DNA from: Parapristionchus giblindavisi
Lineage: Eukaryota; Nematoda; Chromadorea; Rhabditida; Diplogasteridae
Assembly: GCA_943737045.1 (NCBI GenBank)
Contig: CALSFV010000064.1
Coordinates: forward strand, 1 to 64,000
DNA: 64,000 nt
Direction: 5' to 3'
Shown here piece after piece: positions 12,661 through 23,264 of this stretch (positions within the stretch are counted from its first letter, which is position 1; the number at the start of each line of letters is the position of its first letter). The notes below the pieces were generated by a model, which saw nothing but the letters and a program-made list of their open reading frames with translations, did no database searches and was not told where the DNA came from. Both the position numbers and the translations under genes were made by a program.

Positions 12661-13271
12661 TGTTAGAAATCATATCAAATGAACTACATATACTCATCCG
12701 CTCCCGTACTTATAAAGCGATGCATGACTCCGCCCATTTTTTGCGAACCTTATTTATATAGCGATGCTGACCCCGCCCATTTAACTTCGCGGGCTTAGAC
12801 ACCGATTTCAAACATTAACAACCCCAAATTCTTTATTTTTCGGAAAACGAGATCCAGCCAGAGCTGGAATACGACGAGAGAAGGCGGACGTCGGAGCTTG
12901 GCGACGTCCCACTTCTGAAGAACACATCGATGAGACCATCAACGACGAGGAGGACAAGCTTCCGAAGACGAAAGTGGCGATTCGTCCTGCAAAACAGCAA
13001 ATTACGAGATTCAACGATTTGAGCGTTGTGAACTATCACTTTGTATAAAACTTCGGTTTCTGTCAACGAGACAGATCGGTGAACAGTGAAGAGGACGTTG
13101 GCAAAGGCAAAGTCAAAGACAATGATATGCAACGAAGGTGAAGCATATTCTAACAAAGGTTCTGTTCAAAAGTCATGAAAAAAGAGGCGACAAATTCACC
13201 ACAAAATTTTCGTCTTTTCGCGACTTGAATATGACATAACAGGAAAGAGAATCTAAAGAGGGTTCGTACCT

Positions 13272-13613
13272 TCAAAGAAGCTTTAGGACCCCGAGTAGTC
13301 CACCCCCTCTGATGTCATCTATGCAGTGACGATAGCTTTCTAGACGACCTTGCTCCTCAAGTAGGCGGTAGGTAGGCGATATCTCTCGTGCCGACCACTG
13401 AAATGGATTTGAAATGATTTAAATGATTACGTAAACAAATTGAGACCACTCTGCACACAGGCCACACTGTCGCGTGGGCCAAAGGACAGTCGTGGCCACA
13501 TTGCGCACATCGTCTGGGGCCGTATCCATGGCGTAAAGCGTAAAAGTTGACATAAAGTATACGTCTACTCTCGTGACGTCACCTTTATCGACAAATTGTT
13601 TGTAACGCTTCAT
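13272..13613 (-). CDS. Possible element-encoded ORF, two exons
   Basis: Exon 13613-13431 is open from ATG for 61 codons, ends at a good donor (TTTAC|GTAATC), and rejoins in phase at 13397 behind TTTCAG. The second part runs 41 codons to TGA at 13272. The joined product would be 102 residues with a Cys-x2-Cys (CGLC) and a charged C-terminus; I do not recognise it. The intron would be only 33 bases, very short even for nematodes, and reading through it meets a stop. The same frame is broken in the left arm. This could be a degraded transposon protein or chance. Confidence 0.3.
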
Positions 13614-14404
13614 GGATACGACCTCCGAATTATTATTGAATGCGGAGTAGAAGAATATGAATAAAGTTGAGAGATGGCTAGAAGAGAGAGAAATGCAACA
13701 TAAACAGAGAGATACAATATATCAAGATGTAGACGCACAAAAGGATGGTAGGCTCACTTCCCTTCCTTCCATCTCTCTCATAAACATTATCGATTGATGG
13801 TCTACCCTCTTCCTTAGTGATCGATGGGTATGATAATGGATGTAAGAGAGAGAGAGAGAGAGGAGAGAGAGGAAGAGATGGAAAGGAAGAATGACTGATA
13901 GTAAACGAACGACAGAAGATACATACATAAATGAGCTTTGAAAAGGAGAGATTGAAAGGATGACTGAAAACTGCAAATGTAAGAAACAAAGTGAGGACAC
14001 GTAGTATGTTTGAATATGATATTGGATCATATGCAAATGGCAATACAATAGAAGGTCTAGACAACAACAACGATAACATATGCAAATAGACAAAGTCAAA
14101 TCCAAAATTGATTGGTGACAAGGTATGCCGATATATCCGTTCGATAATTACGACAGATAAAGGTAGAGTGATGGAGGGAGACAGGAGTGCAGGGAAAGAC
14201 AGAGATAGGTACTTAAAGAGGAAGAAGGAGAGGGCGAATTAACTACGAAAGTAACATCAAAAAGCATAGTGGAACGTGATGATAACTGAAAATCGCGGGA
14301 AAATCAGACAGAGAATGCAGGGAACAGTCAGAGAAAGAGACATAAGACGATTCATCGATCGCTGTATGAGAGGGTATGAATGATCTACCACTCCGTCTCA
14401 CGTG

Positions 14405-14535
14405 TCCGTATCCGACGGATGGCCAACTTGCGGCCGCAACTTGGCCGTCCGTCGGATAGTTATCCGACGGATGGCCAAATTGCGGCCGCAACTTGGCCGT
14501 CCGTCGGATAGTTATCCGACGGACGGCCAAGTTGC
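14405..14535. repeat. Subterminal self-complementary repeats
   Basis: About two and a half copies of a roughly 56-bp unit, itself a palindrome centred on TTGCGGCCGCAA and bounded by TCCGACGGA/TCCGTCGGA. A matching block lies at the other end of the nested element (about 16230-16310). Confidence 0.85.
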
Positions 14536-14738
14536 GGGCAATAGCAAACTGAGTTAGTAATTGTTTTAAACACTCTGTTTTCTTATTTTTTGCTCCGAAC
14601 TACTCTATTAATCCATTTAATTAGTCTATCGATTCAGTTGCTATCCAAGATAAGCAGAGTTCCTTTACTCCATTTTGCGGAATACGTCTTATTTCTTGTT
14701 TTGTCGTAGAACAAAAAAACAGTTACAGACAGAGTAGA

Positions 14739-15280
14739 GCGGACTCTAAGCCTAAGCTTACCTTAACTAAGGAACTCTGCTGAGTGCGAATAGTAACTGA
14801 ATCGATAGAATGTTTAAATGAATCAGTAGAGTAGTGCGGACTCTAAGCCTAAGCTTACCTTAACTAAGGAACTCTGCTGAGTGCGAATAGTAACTGAATC
14901 GACAGAATATTTAAATGGATCAATAGAGTAGTGCGGACTCTAAGCATAAGCTTACCTTAACTAAGGAACTCTGCTGAGTGCGAATAGTAACTGAATCGAT
15001 AGAATGTTTAAATGAATCAGTAGAGTAGTGCGGACTCTAAGCCTAAGCTTACCTTAACTAAAGGAACTCTGCTGAGTGCGAATAGTAACTGAATCGACAG
15101 AATATTTAAATGGATCAATAGAGTAGTGCGGACTCTAAGCATAAGCTTACCTTAACTAAGGAACTCTGCTGAGTGCGAATAGTAACTGAATCGATAGAAT
15201 GTTTAAATGAATCAGTAGAGTAGTGCGGACTCTAAGCCTAAGCTTACCTTAACTAAAGGAACTCTGCTGAGTAAAGGATA
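14739..15280. repeat. 97-bp tandem satellite, six copies
   Basis: Units begin GCGGACTCTAAGC at 14739, 14836, 14933, 15030, 15128 and 15225, a period of 97 with one 98. From the second unit on, two variants alternate (GCCTAAGC with GATAGAATG, GCATAAGC with GACAGAATA), giving a higher-order dimer of about 194 bp. Diverged half-copies occur near 16040-16175. Confidence 0.92.
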
Positions 15281-15865
15281 ATGAATTGCTCAAATGAATT
15301 GCTCACGGGCAGGGATGTGCATTTTTCGTTTTTTCGATTTCTTTCAATTTTTCGAATTTTTCTCGAAAAACTTTTTCGACGAAAAATTTTTCGAAAAAAA
15401 AATGCTTTTACATAAAAAGCACAAAATTTCAAAAATTAATCATTATTAGCGACTTTTTTGAAAAATTTTGAAACAAAAATTACAATTTTTGTTGAGCAAA
15501 AATACTTTTTCATGAAAGCGGCTTCAATTAAGAATCACACAGTTGCAATTCTTGCGTTATCATTATATCGATAGTAAAAAAAAATTCTAAAGAGAATAAA
15601 ACGTGATATGTGCTCTCTGCGCTTCTCTAAGGGTGTTTCTCCGGCGCTACCGGGCACACTATCCCAAGTATGGCTGTAACAGCGCATAAATAGCCTTCTT
15701 GTAAAATAATTCTGAACTCTTTCAATGACTATTTTGTCGTGCTTTTAGAACGGATTAAAAACAGTTGGATTTAATGTTTTTTTTCGAATGAAGGCTATAA
15801 AATGATGATAGAACAATGAAAATGAAGTTGAGGAAGTTTGTAAAAATCAGCAAAAGAATAATGAC

Positions 15866-15934
15866 AGAAACGGGGGTTGAACCATTGGGGACAGGGCTGC
15901 CAGTCTGTTGCGCTACCGGTTGAGCCGTCGAGGA
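15866..15934 (-). pseudogene. tRNA-like module in nested element
   Basis: On the minus strand, GGCTCAACCGGTAGCGCA resembles a D arm/A box and GGTTCAACCCCC a B box, about one tRNA length apart. Acceptor pairing is poor, so I treat it as a tRNA-derived relic. Confidence 0.5.
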
Positions 15935-16725
15935 AGTTGGACACACTACTTTGCATCTCGTAGGGTATTTTGGCGGTGCGCCGTTATCGATCGAAATTAT
16001 CGATTAGTATGAAGCTTTTGAAAACAGTTAACTGAATCGATACACTAATTAAATAGATCGATAGAGTAGCACGGATCCTAAGCCTAAACAAACCTTAACT
16101 AAAGGAACTCTGCTGATTTTGGATAGTAACTGAATCGATAGACTAATTAAATGTATTAATAAAGTAGTTCGGTGCAAGAAATAAGAAGACAATGTGTTTA
16201 AAATTATTACTAAGTCAGTTTGCAATTGCCCGCAATTTGGCCATCCGTCGGATAACTATCCGACGGACGGCCAAGTTGCGGCCGCAAGTTGGCCATCCGT
16301 CCGTTACGGACACCTCTCCGTCTCCATCTCTATCACTCTCACTCTCTTTCTTTTTAGCAGATGTCAGTCGCGGCTATATTTGAGGCTACATGCAAAGGAC
16401 AAAGAGACAAGTAAAAAGAGGGGAAGATCAATCTAAAATGATAACGCATACGCATAGATGCATACGGTTTATAAAAGAAGGGCCGCAGGGCCGTCATTTA
16501 GGGAAGGGCGTGTCCGCGGCCGTCATTTAGGGACACCCCTCATTAATAAAAATCGCAGAACTTCTATTTACCGGTTTTCCATACTGTAATAAAAATCTTC
16601 AAACTTTCGGTCGTCGTAGATTTTTGTAATTAAAACTTAATTATTTATTTTGTTGAATTTGAATGATGTACTTCGTGTTTTTTTATATGCGAAACATTCC
16701 ATTTAGCCATTCCAGATCTCATGAG

Positions 16726-19700
16726 ATGGATCCGATGTCCCCCACTACTTCAGAATTGGTAGCAACACTTAGTAGAGATGTGAGTGTTGCTCAATCAAAT
16801 AGCTTGTGCAACCTTTTCGTTTAGTTAAATGGCACTCGTCATTCCTCACCATCTTGGAGCCTTCGTGGTTCATCATCGAGTCGATTGATTTCATCGAGTA
16901 GAGCATCATCGCAATCATCATTACGAGTAATGTTATCAATCTATTCTCTGTTAGCATGACAACAAATTGATACTATGTCAATGGCTCTTCACCGATTGAG
17001 TAGCTACTTTATGGACTTGATGACGGGTTCTGCTGAATTAGTAATAATAAGCAATCAATTATCTAATCAATAATGTTAACTTTTAGGATAATGAGAAGAA
17101 ACAGCAAGAACAGATCCTTCAAATCATTGAGGATGAACGAGAATTCTGTGTCGATGCATGGATGAAGTTAGTTTATGCATAATTATGCATTTACTCGATT
17201 ATTATTATTGGTTTTAATATTAAATGGTACAATATCGTAGATTAATGTCATCTAACAGATAATCAAACATTTGTGATCGAATCATTTTTTCTTCTATTAA
17301 TCCTGATTACTAAATGTTTGTTGATCAATGTTTTCCAGATTACGTGATCATGCCCTAACATATCGACGATCTGAAGACACTTCAGAGGCTTTACGACATC
17401 GTTTTGACAATGATCCCGAGATAGGAACATGGAAGGAAAGTCTTAACTATGTATGTTTATAGTAAATCAGTTTATAGTTTATAGTTTCATTGATCAGCGT
17501 ATCAACTACCCAATCTATTGATTGATACGCCTTATGTTATCATGTGCACAGAACTGATATTGGATTCTCCCGATAATGTTTAATACCATTATCTAAATAG
17601 TTTCATTTGAAAACCTCCACGAGGGCAATCCGGTGAAAGTTTCGTGTTAATTCTACTATTTATCCTAGCGCTTGCTCATTCCAGAAGATATACAGTAGTT
17701 TAAAAAAAATAAAACAAACACTTCACGGTTACTTTACACGTAGCACATAGCTGTTTAGTCACTGCTCAATGTGTTTAAGACGCCATCTCCATACCCGTGC
17801 ATTGGACCCCGAATAGAGATCGCGTCGTAATTACAAAACTGGCGAAAAATGGGTTCTAACACGATTTTGAAAATACCAGAATATGAGAGGAAAAAAAAGA
17901 TCACAGAAGAAAATGGGAGAAAACATTTTGGTATTGAATTTTCGTATTGTGAAATCGTTTTGTTCGAGTTCGACTTCTGGTTTTGAAATTACATGGTCTG
18001 GATCTCAATTCGGGGTCTAGTGCACCGGTGAAGTAAACGATGCTCGAGTTTTATGTAGAGGGTTATGTAGTCTTCAACGTCTTTGACTAATCAATCTATA
18101 TCTTGGTCTTTAAGGCAGTTGAGAAACAGAATCTGGAGATGATCGTCAATCGATTACAGAAGAAAGTGATTCAAATGAGAAAACGAGTGGCGAGTAAGAA
18201 AATTGGAAGATTGGACAATACCCAAGTACAGTAATATTGATTTTTATCTATTGATAATACAGTGGGCAGTATTGATATGTCAATCTCCCATATTATGTTG
18301 ATTGGCTTCTGTAAATGCATTATATTGATTAATTATTGTTCCCTGATTCAGTTAGAAGACGTGAAAGAAGTGTCCCTGAACGAGATAAAAACCGAAATAG
18401 CTAAATGTGAAGGAAAAGTTGCCGCGAATGAAAAAGAAATCAAACGATTACGGTACGTATATTGATTTTTGCTGAGGGATTGTTATTTTAGATCAATTAG
18501 TATTGATTTGTTTAACTATTTGCCAACGCTCCCAAATGTGTTTAAAACTTAATAATTTCGTGTTTCATATCTTTGCTAAATTGAGAGAAAAAATGCTGAT
18601 TCAGGTGTTGGCTTCTCTTTTAATATAATAATTATATAATAATATACTTTACGCATTGAAAAAATATAGAAACATGATTTTAGATAAATTGATATGCAGT
18701 GAGCACGCATTAATAGGGGTCGATTACTTTTTTAAAAAATTATTCTTTTTGATTCAGACCTCGATTGCACATTTTCCATGAACTTTTGAAGCATCGACGA
18801 CGACATATGATCGGTGATCTACTTACATATTTTCCTATACGGTTTGTAAACTTCAATTTTCCTGTTTATTTCTATTTAAAGTGGTTTATGGTTTTGTACA
18901 ATCTATATGGTTTTTTTCCCTTGTTCAAGGAACAACATTGTTCTCATAGTCGTTTATATTCGATGTTCGAGTATGCGACATCTATAGAGATAGAGTTAGG
19001 ATGATAGGTATATTACAAAAAGATCAATAGTTGAACAATATCGTAAGAATGTTCTGTTTCTTATCTTATCTTACCGTAACCCACAAAACATCCAACTTAC
19101 CATGATCCTTACAGTACTGTAATCGACCCTGACACACCATCTCCATCATCTCAAAAGTGTGGATGTACGGAGAAACATTTCATACGATCGATTCATCTAC
19201 CATGGACGACTAAACTACCAGGTTTGTCTCGACCTACTGGCATCAGGGATGTGCGTAAATTGTTCTAAAGTGCGAAATTATAAGAAATTGTTTCACATTT
19301 CATTCGTGGTGAAGAGATCCGCGACTGTTCATGAAAATATCTAAACTACTCTCTTATGCAAGGGACAAATGATAAGCAAGTAGTTGCATCACATGAAAAT
19401 ATTCGGGGATTCCATCCAAAAGTTTGAGTTTCCGACATGTTTTCAAATCAATCTCATTTATTTCCCAGTTTGGTATCCTGATTCAGGTAAATTACTTTGA
19501 ATCTAATCAGAACGTTTTTGAATCTAATTTAGCCCTAGTTTCTTCTAAAATTGCTCTGATTAGATTCAAAACGATTTGCCTGAATATATTGTAATCGATT
19601 TCAATAATAATCCCATATGATTTAATTTAAACGGCGATTCAACGGGTTGATTTAATATCGTTTTGATCCTGAAACATCCCCAAAACGAGAGAATTTATGG

Positions 19701-22174
19701 TTTCGATTTAGTTATTTAATTTTAGTAATTTTGTAAAATGCATATTGTAGGTCATGATGACACAACACTAACAGCGGGATTCGCTCTTCTCATTCAATTG
19801 CTTTCACTCTTTTCTCTTATCACTGACACTCATTTACGATATCCAGTTCAATTGACAATCAATGGATCAGAGATCAAGACTGCTGATAATGGAAGGATGT
19901 AAGATCATTTCCATTGTGTTCTATTGTCGCTCACGGCTTTTGTGAATTGAGTGAAACGCGATAGTGACTGGGTGGAAGCGAAGCTTTCAGGAACATGCAA
20001 TTTCAGCGCACTCATACGATATAACGGTTTTCGAAAGATTGTGAATCGATTTATGAGCCATAATGGCGCACTAAAAATTAGTGGAAAACGGAAAATGGCG
20101 ACGTTCCGGGGTCTAAAAAAGTACACTGGAAAACCGAAAATGGAAACTCGAAATTTGAATTCGCGGGCGCGAATAAGGCGCGGGAATTCAAATTCTGACT
20201 TTCTAACTGCGATTTTCTGCGGTTATAAAACTTATATAAAGCCGAAATTTCATTTTTCGACCTTTATGAAGCGTAGGAACTTGAATTCCTAGTTAACATC
20301 CTTTTTAAACCGCGGAAAACCGCATTTGGATAACCAGAATTTGAATTCCCGCACCTTTTTTTCGCGCCCGCGAATTCAAATTTTCGAGTTTCCAGGTGCT
20401 TTTTTAGACCCTGGAAAGTCGCCATTTTCCGTTTTCCACTTTTTTTTAGTGCGCCATTAGAAAAAATTTTTCTAAATCGAAAAAAAAATTTTGTAACTCA
20501 TCACCTGAAAATGAGCCGTATGTAGTGGGTAGATCCAGGTTTATGAGGACATAAACATGTATGAGACACGAAGTAATCCTCGAATCACTTGTAGCAGTTG
20601 TTCATTATGGATATGAAATAGATGAAACATGGAAGAGGCGCATAGAGTGGTTATTCCAATTTTTGTTAATTTTAGTATATTTCGTTATTAAATCATAATT
20701 TCCAGCATTTCACTCGTCTCCAATGCTCGTAATAAGAGTGAACGAGCACGAATGGATGAAGCTACCAATCTATTATTGAGGTTAGAATTATTGATTAGTA
20801 TTCATTGACGTATTTCCCAGCAATCGACCAAGTGATTATTGATTGATTACGATAATTGTGATTCTAGCTATTACCTTAGAAATTATAAATCAATGATCGT
20901 AGCGTAGTTGTTGTGCTAATCGCCCGAAACAATAATAATTTGAATCGCTATCTATCGATATCGGAGGTCATACAGTACCCCATTATTATCTCTTCTTCGT
21001 CGCAGGAACCTCGCGCAGATCCGATCAGATTGTGGTGTGCATACGAAGCGAATGGAACGGACACTCTTCGTATTGGACGATATTATGAGGGTCCTGGCAC
21101 GAGGAGAACAAGGGTACGGTATCGCAATTTTCTTTATTGATTTATTTATTTATTTATTTCACTATTAATGCATGTAGGTACCGTCAAAACGAAAAAAAGT
21201 GAAACATTTGTGACAATTTGTGACAAATTGTCACAAAAGTTCACAAAGTGCCTATTTCAAGCGTTTTTCACCTACCTGATGATGTATTTTCTCAGGTTTT
21301 TTAGTGTGGATGTGTTTGCTCAATGGAGTAATATATGACAAAAGTGAAAAAATTAATCGGGAGCGCCACGGAGAAAAATTGGTATACTGTAGCATACTGT
21401 AGAATCTTACTGTAAAACTGCTACCATCGCGCTTTCTTCGCCTAATCATGGATGTGTCTATCAGTTTATGACTCTTTACAGTGAATTTGCACTGTTTGAA
21501 CCATGGCATGGATCAGGTTGCAAAGCTGGTATACGGTAGAAAATCCTACCGTATACCAGTTTCACCAAACAGCGTTCACATTGAATTATTTAAATCGTTT
21601 TCTTCACATGACAATTAGGGAAGCCCAGTGATGCTCAAATACCCTATTATCTAATAAATAATTTCAAACCGCGTTTAGATATCATGATAGAAAATTTTCA
21701 AAATCTTGTGAACTTTTGTGACAATTTGTCACAAATTGTCACAAATGTTTCACTTTTTTTCGTTTTGACGGTATTTCTAAAAATGCTGACGTTGGATTTT
21801 GTATACATAATATATGTTTACTTCAATATTCTAAAGAGCAATAATATATTTCTTTTAAATTTGGTGTTTTTTTCTGTTTTCACATGGTTGAATTTCAGTG
21901 AATGTGAAGTTATCTTTGGCCGTCCCTGGGATACTTCCTACAGTATCGCATCACTCATGCCAGCTGCGTCGTGTCAGGACCGAGCTGTGGTTGGTTTATT
22001 GATTTTTTTCAAAATTTCGATTTATTGATTGATTTCTTCTTTCAGATGGTTCTAGACAGTCCTGAACACACGCCCGATCACGATCAATTAGATGAGGAAG
22101 TCTCATTCATCTCTCATGGTGTAGAGGCTTCGGAAACGTCGTCCAAAACGCACAGCGAAGACTCCGCCCGGTGA
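16726..22174 (+). CDS. UVRAG: UVRAG homologue, autophagy/endosome PI3K complex subunit
   Basis: Thirteen exons: 16726-16779, 16825-16926, 17087-17166, 17339-17450, 18115-18225, 18352-18452, 18758-18841, 19115-19221, 19751-19898, 20706-20780, 21006-21113, 21899-21989, 22046-22174. Phases close and give 433 residues. Residues about 55-215 are coiled coil. Then come LPGHDDTTLTAGFALLIQLL, THLRYPVQL and LLSRNLAQIRSDCGV, matching the UVRAG C-terminal domain (HLVS..., PLRYPI, LLNKNIAQLR). UVRAG joins Beclin-1/VPS34 and also contacts HOPS to promote autophagosome and endosome fusion. Human UVRAG has 699 residues with an N-terminal C2 domain that I do not see here. The first two Ser-rich exons are the least certain. 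VPS41 follows 720 bp downstream on the same strand. Confidence 0.85.
19484..19582. mobile_element. Short copy of the TTTGAATCTAAT repeat family
   Basis: A 99-bp copy in a UVRAG intron with inverted ends CAGGTAAAT and ATTTGCCTG. The interior is built from TTGAATCTAAT words. It is related to the 53407 and 54263 copies. Confidence 0.7.
20062..20459. mobile_element. Foldback MITE in UVRAG intron
   Basis: The inverted arms begin TAATGGCGCACTAAAAA and continue through GTGGAAAACGGAAAATGGCGAC for well over 100 bases each way, so the 0.4 kb element is nearly a full palindrome. No coding capacity. Flanks do not show a clear target duplication. Confidence 0.8.
21179..21773. mobile_element. TIR element in UVRAG intron
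   Basis: A 595-bp element with long inverted ends starting TACCGTCAAAACG. The repeats run through GTGAAACATTTGTGAC and several TTTGTGACAATT words. The ends coincide with TACNGTA-like sequence. Its interior has a perfect 14-bp hairpin (CTGGTATACGGTAG) at about 21527-21560. Confidence 0.8.
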
Positions 22175-22893
22175 TACTGTATACAACTACACACAATCTT
22201 GTAGCGATTATTGATTGAACGGTTTTAGACGATCTTGCCAGATATTTTGAGAATTTATTGATTTGTAGCACATTGAATATAGGTTTATCCAAATTTAATT
22301 AGGATTTTAGCTTGCTTGTTGACTTAATAGTTTATATGAATTGTTTTGTATCGATTTGCTCACTCTAATCCTTATTCAGTGATATTATAGTATTATTTAA
22401 ATTATTAATATTGTATTATCTAATTACTTTATTTTAATCATCATACTAACCTTGTGATCATTCCACATTTGCTCCTATTGATCTACCCATCCAAGTCCTT
22501 TGTGTGTCTTCCACTCTTTCGTTTCATCACTCATTATGGTGTGCCTTGACGACGTTTCCCAAATCTCTTTCTTCCTTCATGAATAGTGCTCACATTTCAT
22601 CTTCCCTCTCCTTCATCCTTCGGTTCACACAAACTTTCACCATCCCTACGGTTTACTAATTTTGAAATATTCCCAAATTTGCAATAAAAACTGGTGCCAC
22701 AGATATTTATTGATTAATGATAAATTCATTTATTATTTTATTCATTTACTCATTTATTGATTTTTTCACTCAAATAAGGTTTGGTCCATAAGTGATGTAT
22801 CTGTGTTGTGATCAACAGGTAAATCTGAGTTGTTTGGGTACAGTACTCTTCCGGTGGTGTAGATGGACGACGTTTGTCATATGTGTCTTTTAG
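22175..22893. other. Intergenic UVRAG-VPS41
   Basis: 720 bp with an AATAAA at 22683-22688 that may end the UVRAG transcript. The VPS41 start codon follows TCTTTTAG directly. I see no other gene. Confidence 0.6.
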
Positions 22894-23233
22894 ATGGAAG
22901 CTGGAGAAGAGGAATCACCGGCTGTTTTTGTTCCAGTAGTTGATCCAAACGGAGATGTGCACGAAGAAGATGAGGAGGAAGAAGTACTTCTTGAACCGAT
23001 GTTCAACTACAAAAAGATTGATGGAGATGATATTGAGAGGGTACTGCAGTCTTACATTTATTGATATTTTGCTTCCTAAGCCGTATGGAATTGGTTCTCA
23101 GATTTGCATTTTGTATTTAGTTGTTTGATGAAACACGAATATGCGGGGTTCTTAGGTTAGGCTTGACTTATTGACAAGTCATCCCATTTTGCTTTTGGAA
23201 ACAGCAGTATGTCAATAAGCAAGCGAAATTATC

Positions 23234-23264
<31 letters not shown>

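Larger units (their letters stand above)
14400..16315. mobile_element. Nested DNA element with 9-bp target duplication
   Basis: A 1,916-bp insertion in the right arm. It is flanked by a perfect 9-bp duplication CTCCGTCTC (14391-14399 and 16316-16324) and has inverted ends ACGTGTCCGTA and AGGTGTCCGTA. The left arm has the uninterrupted site. A 9-bp duplication points to a Mutator-like element, although hAT (8 bp) ends look similar. Inside are subterminal palindromes built on GGCCAACTTGCGGCCGCAAC, a 97-bp satellite and a tRNA-like module, but no transposase. Confidence 0.85.
8267..16540. mobile_element. 8.3 kb palindromic (foldback) DNA element with nested insertions
   Basis: The two ends are inverted copies starting AGGG(G)TGTCCCTAAATGACGG. 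The left arm (8267 to about 10765) is repeated in reverse from about 12107 to 16540. The arms are nearly identical over more than 2 kb and differ by scattered small indels and one 1.9 kb insertion in the right arm. The 1.3 kb centre carries a separate small element. GGGTGTCC-type ends resemble hAT or Mutator-like DNA transposons (inference). I could not settle a target-site duplication: the flanks TTATTACT and CATTAATA share only ATTA. No complete transposase is visible. Confidence 0.85.
12107..16540 (-). repeat. Right arm of the palindrome
   Basis: Reverse complement of the left arm, interrupted by the nested element at 14400-16315. Small differences from the left arm include an extra in-frame triplet near 12950 and about 20 extra bases near 13550. 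Confidence 0.9.

Noticed and set aside
14739..15280. CRISPR-like array
   Set aside because: Units are contiguous 97-bp repeats without unique spacers, in a eukaryotic genome.
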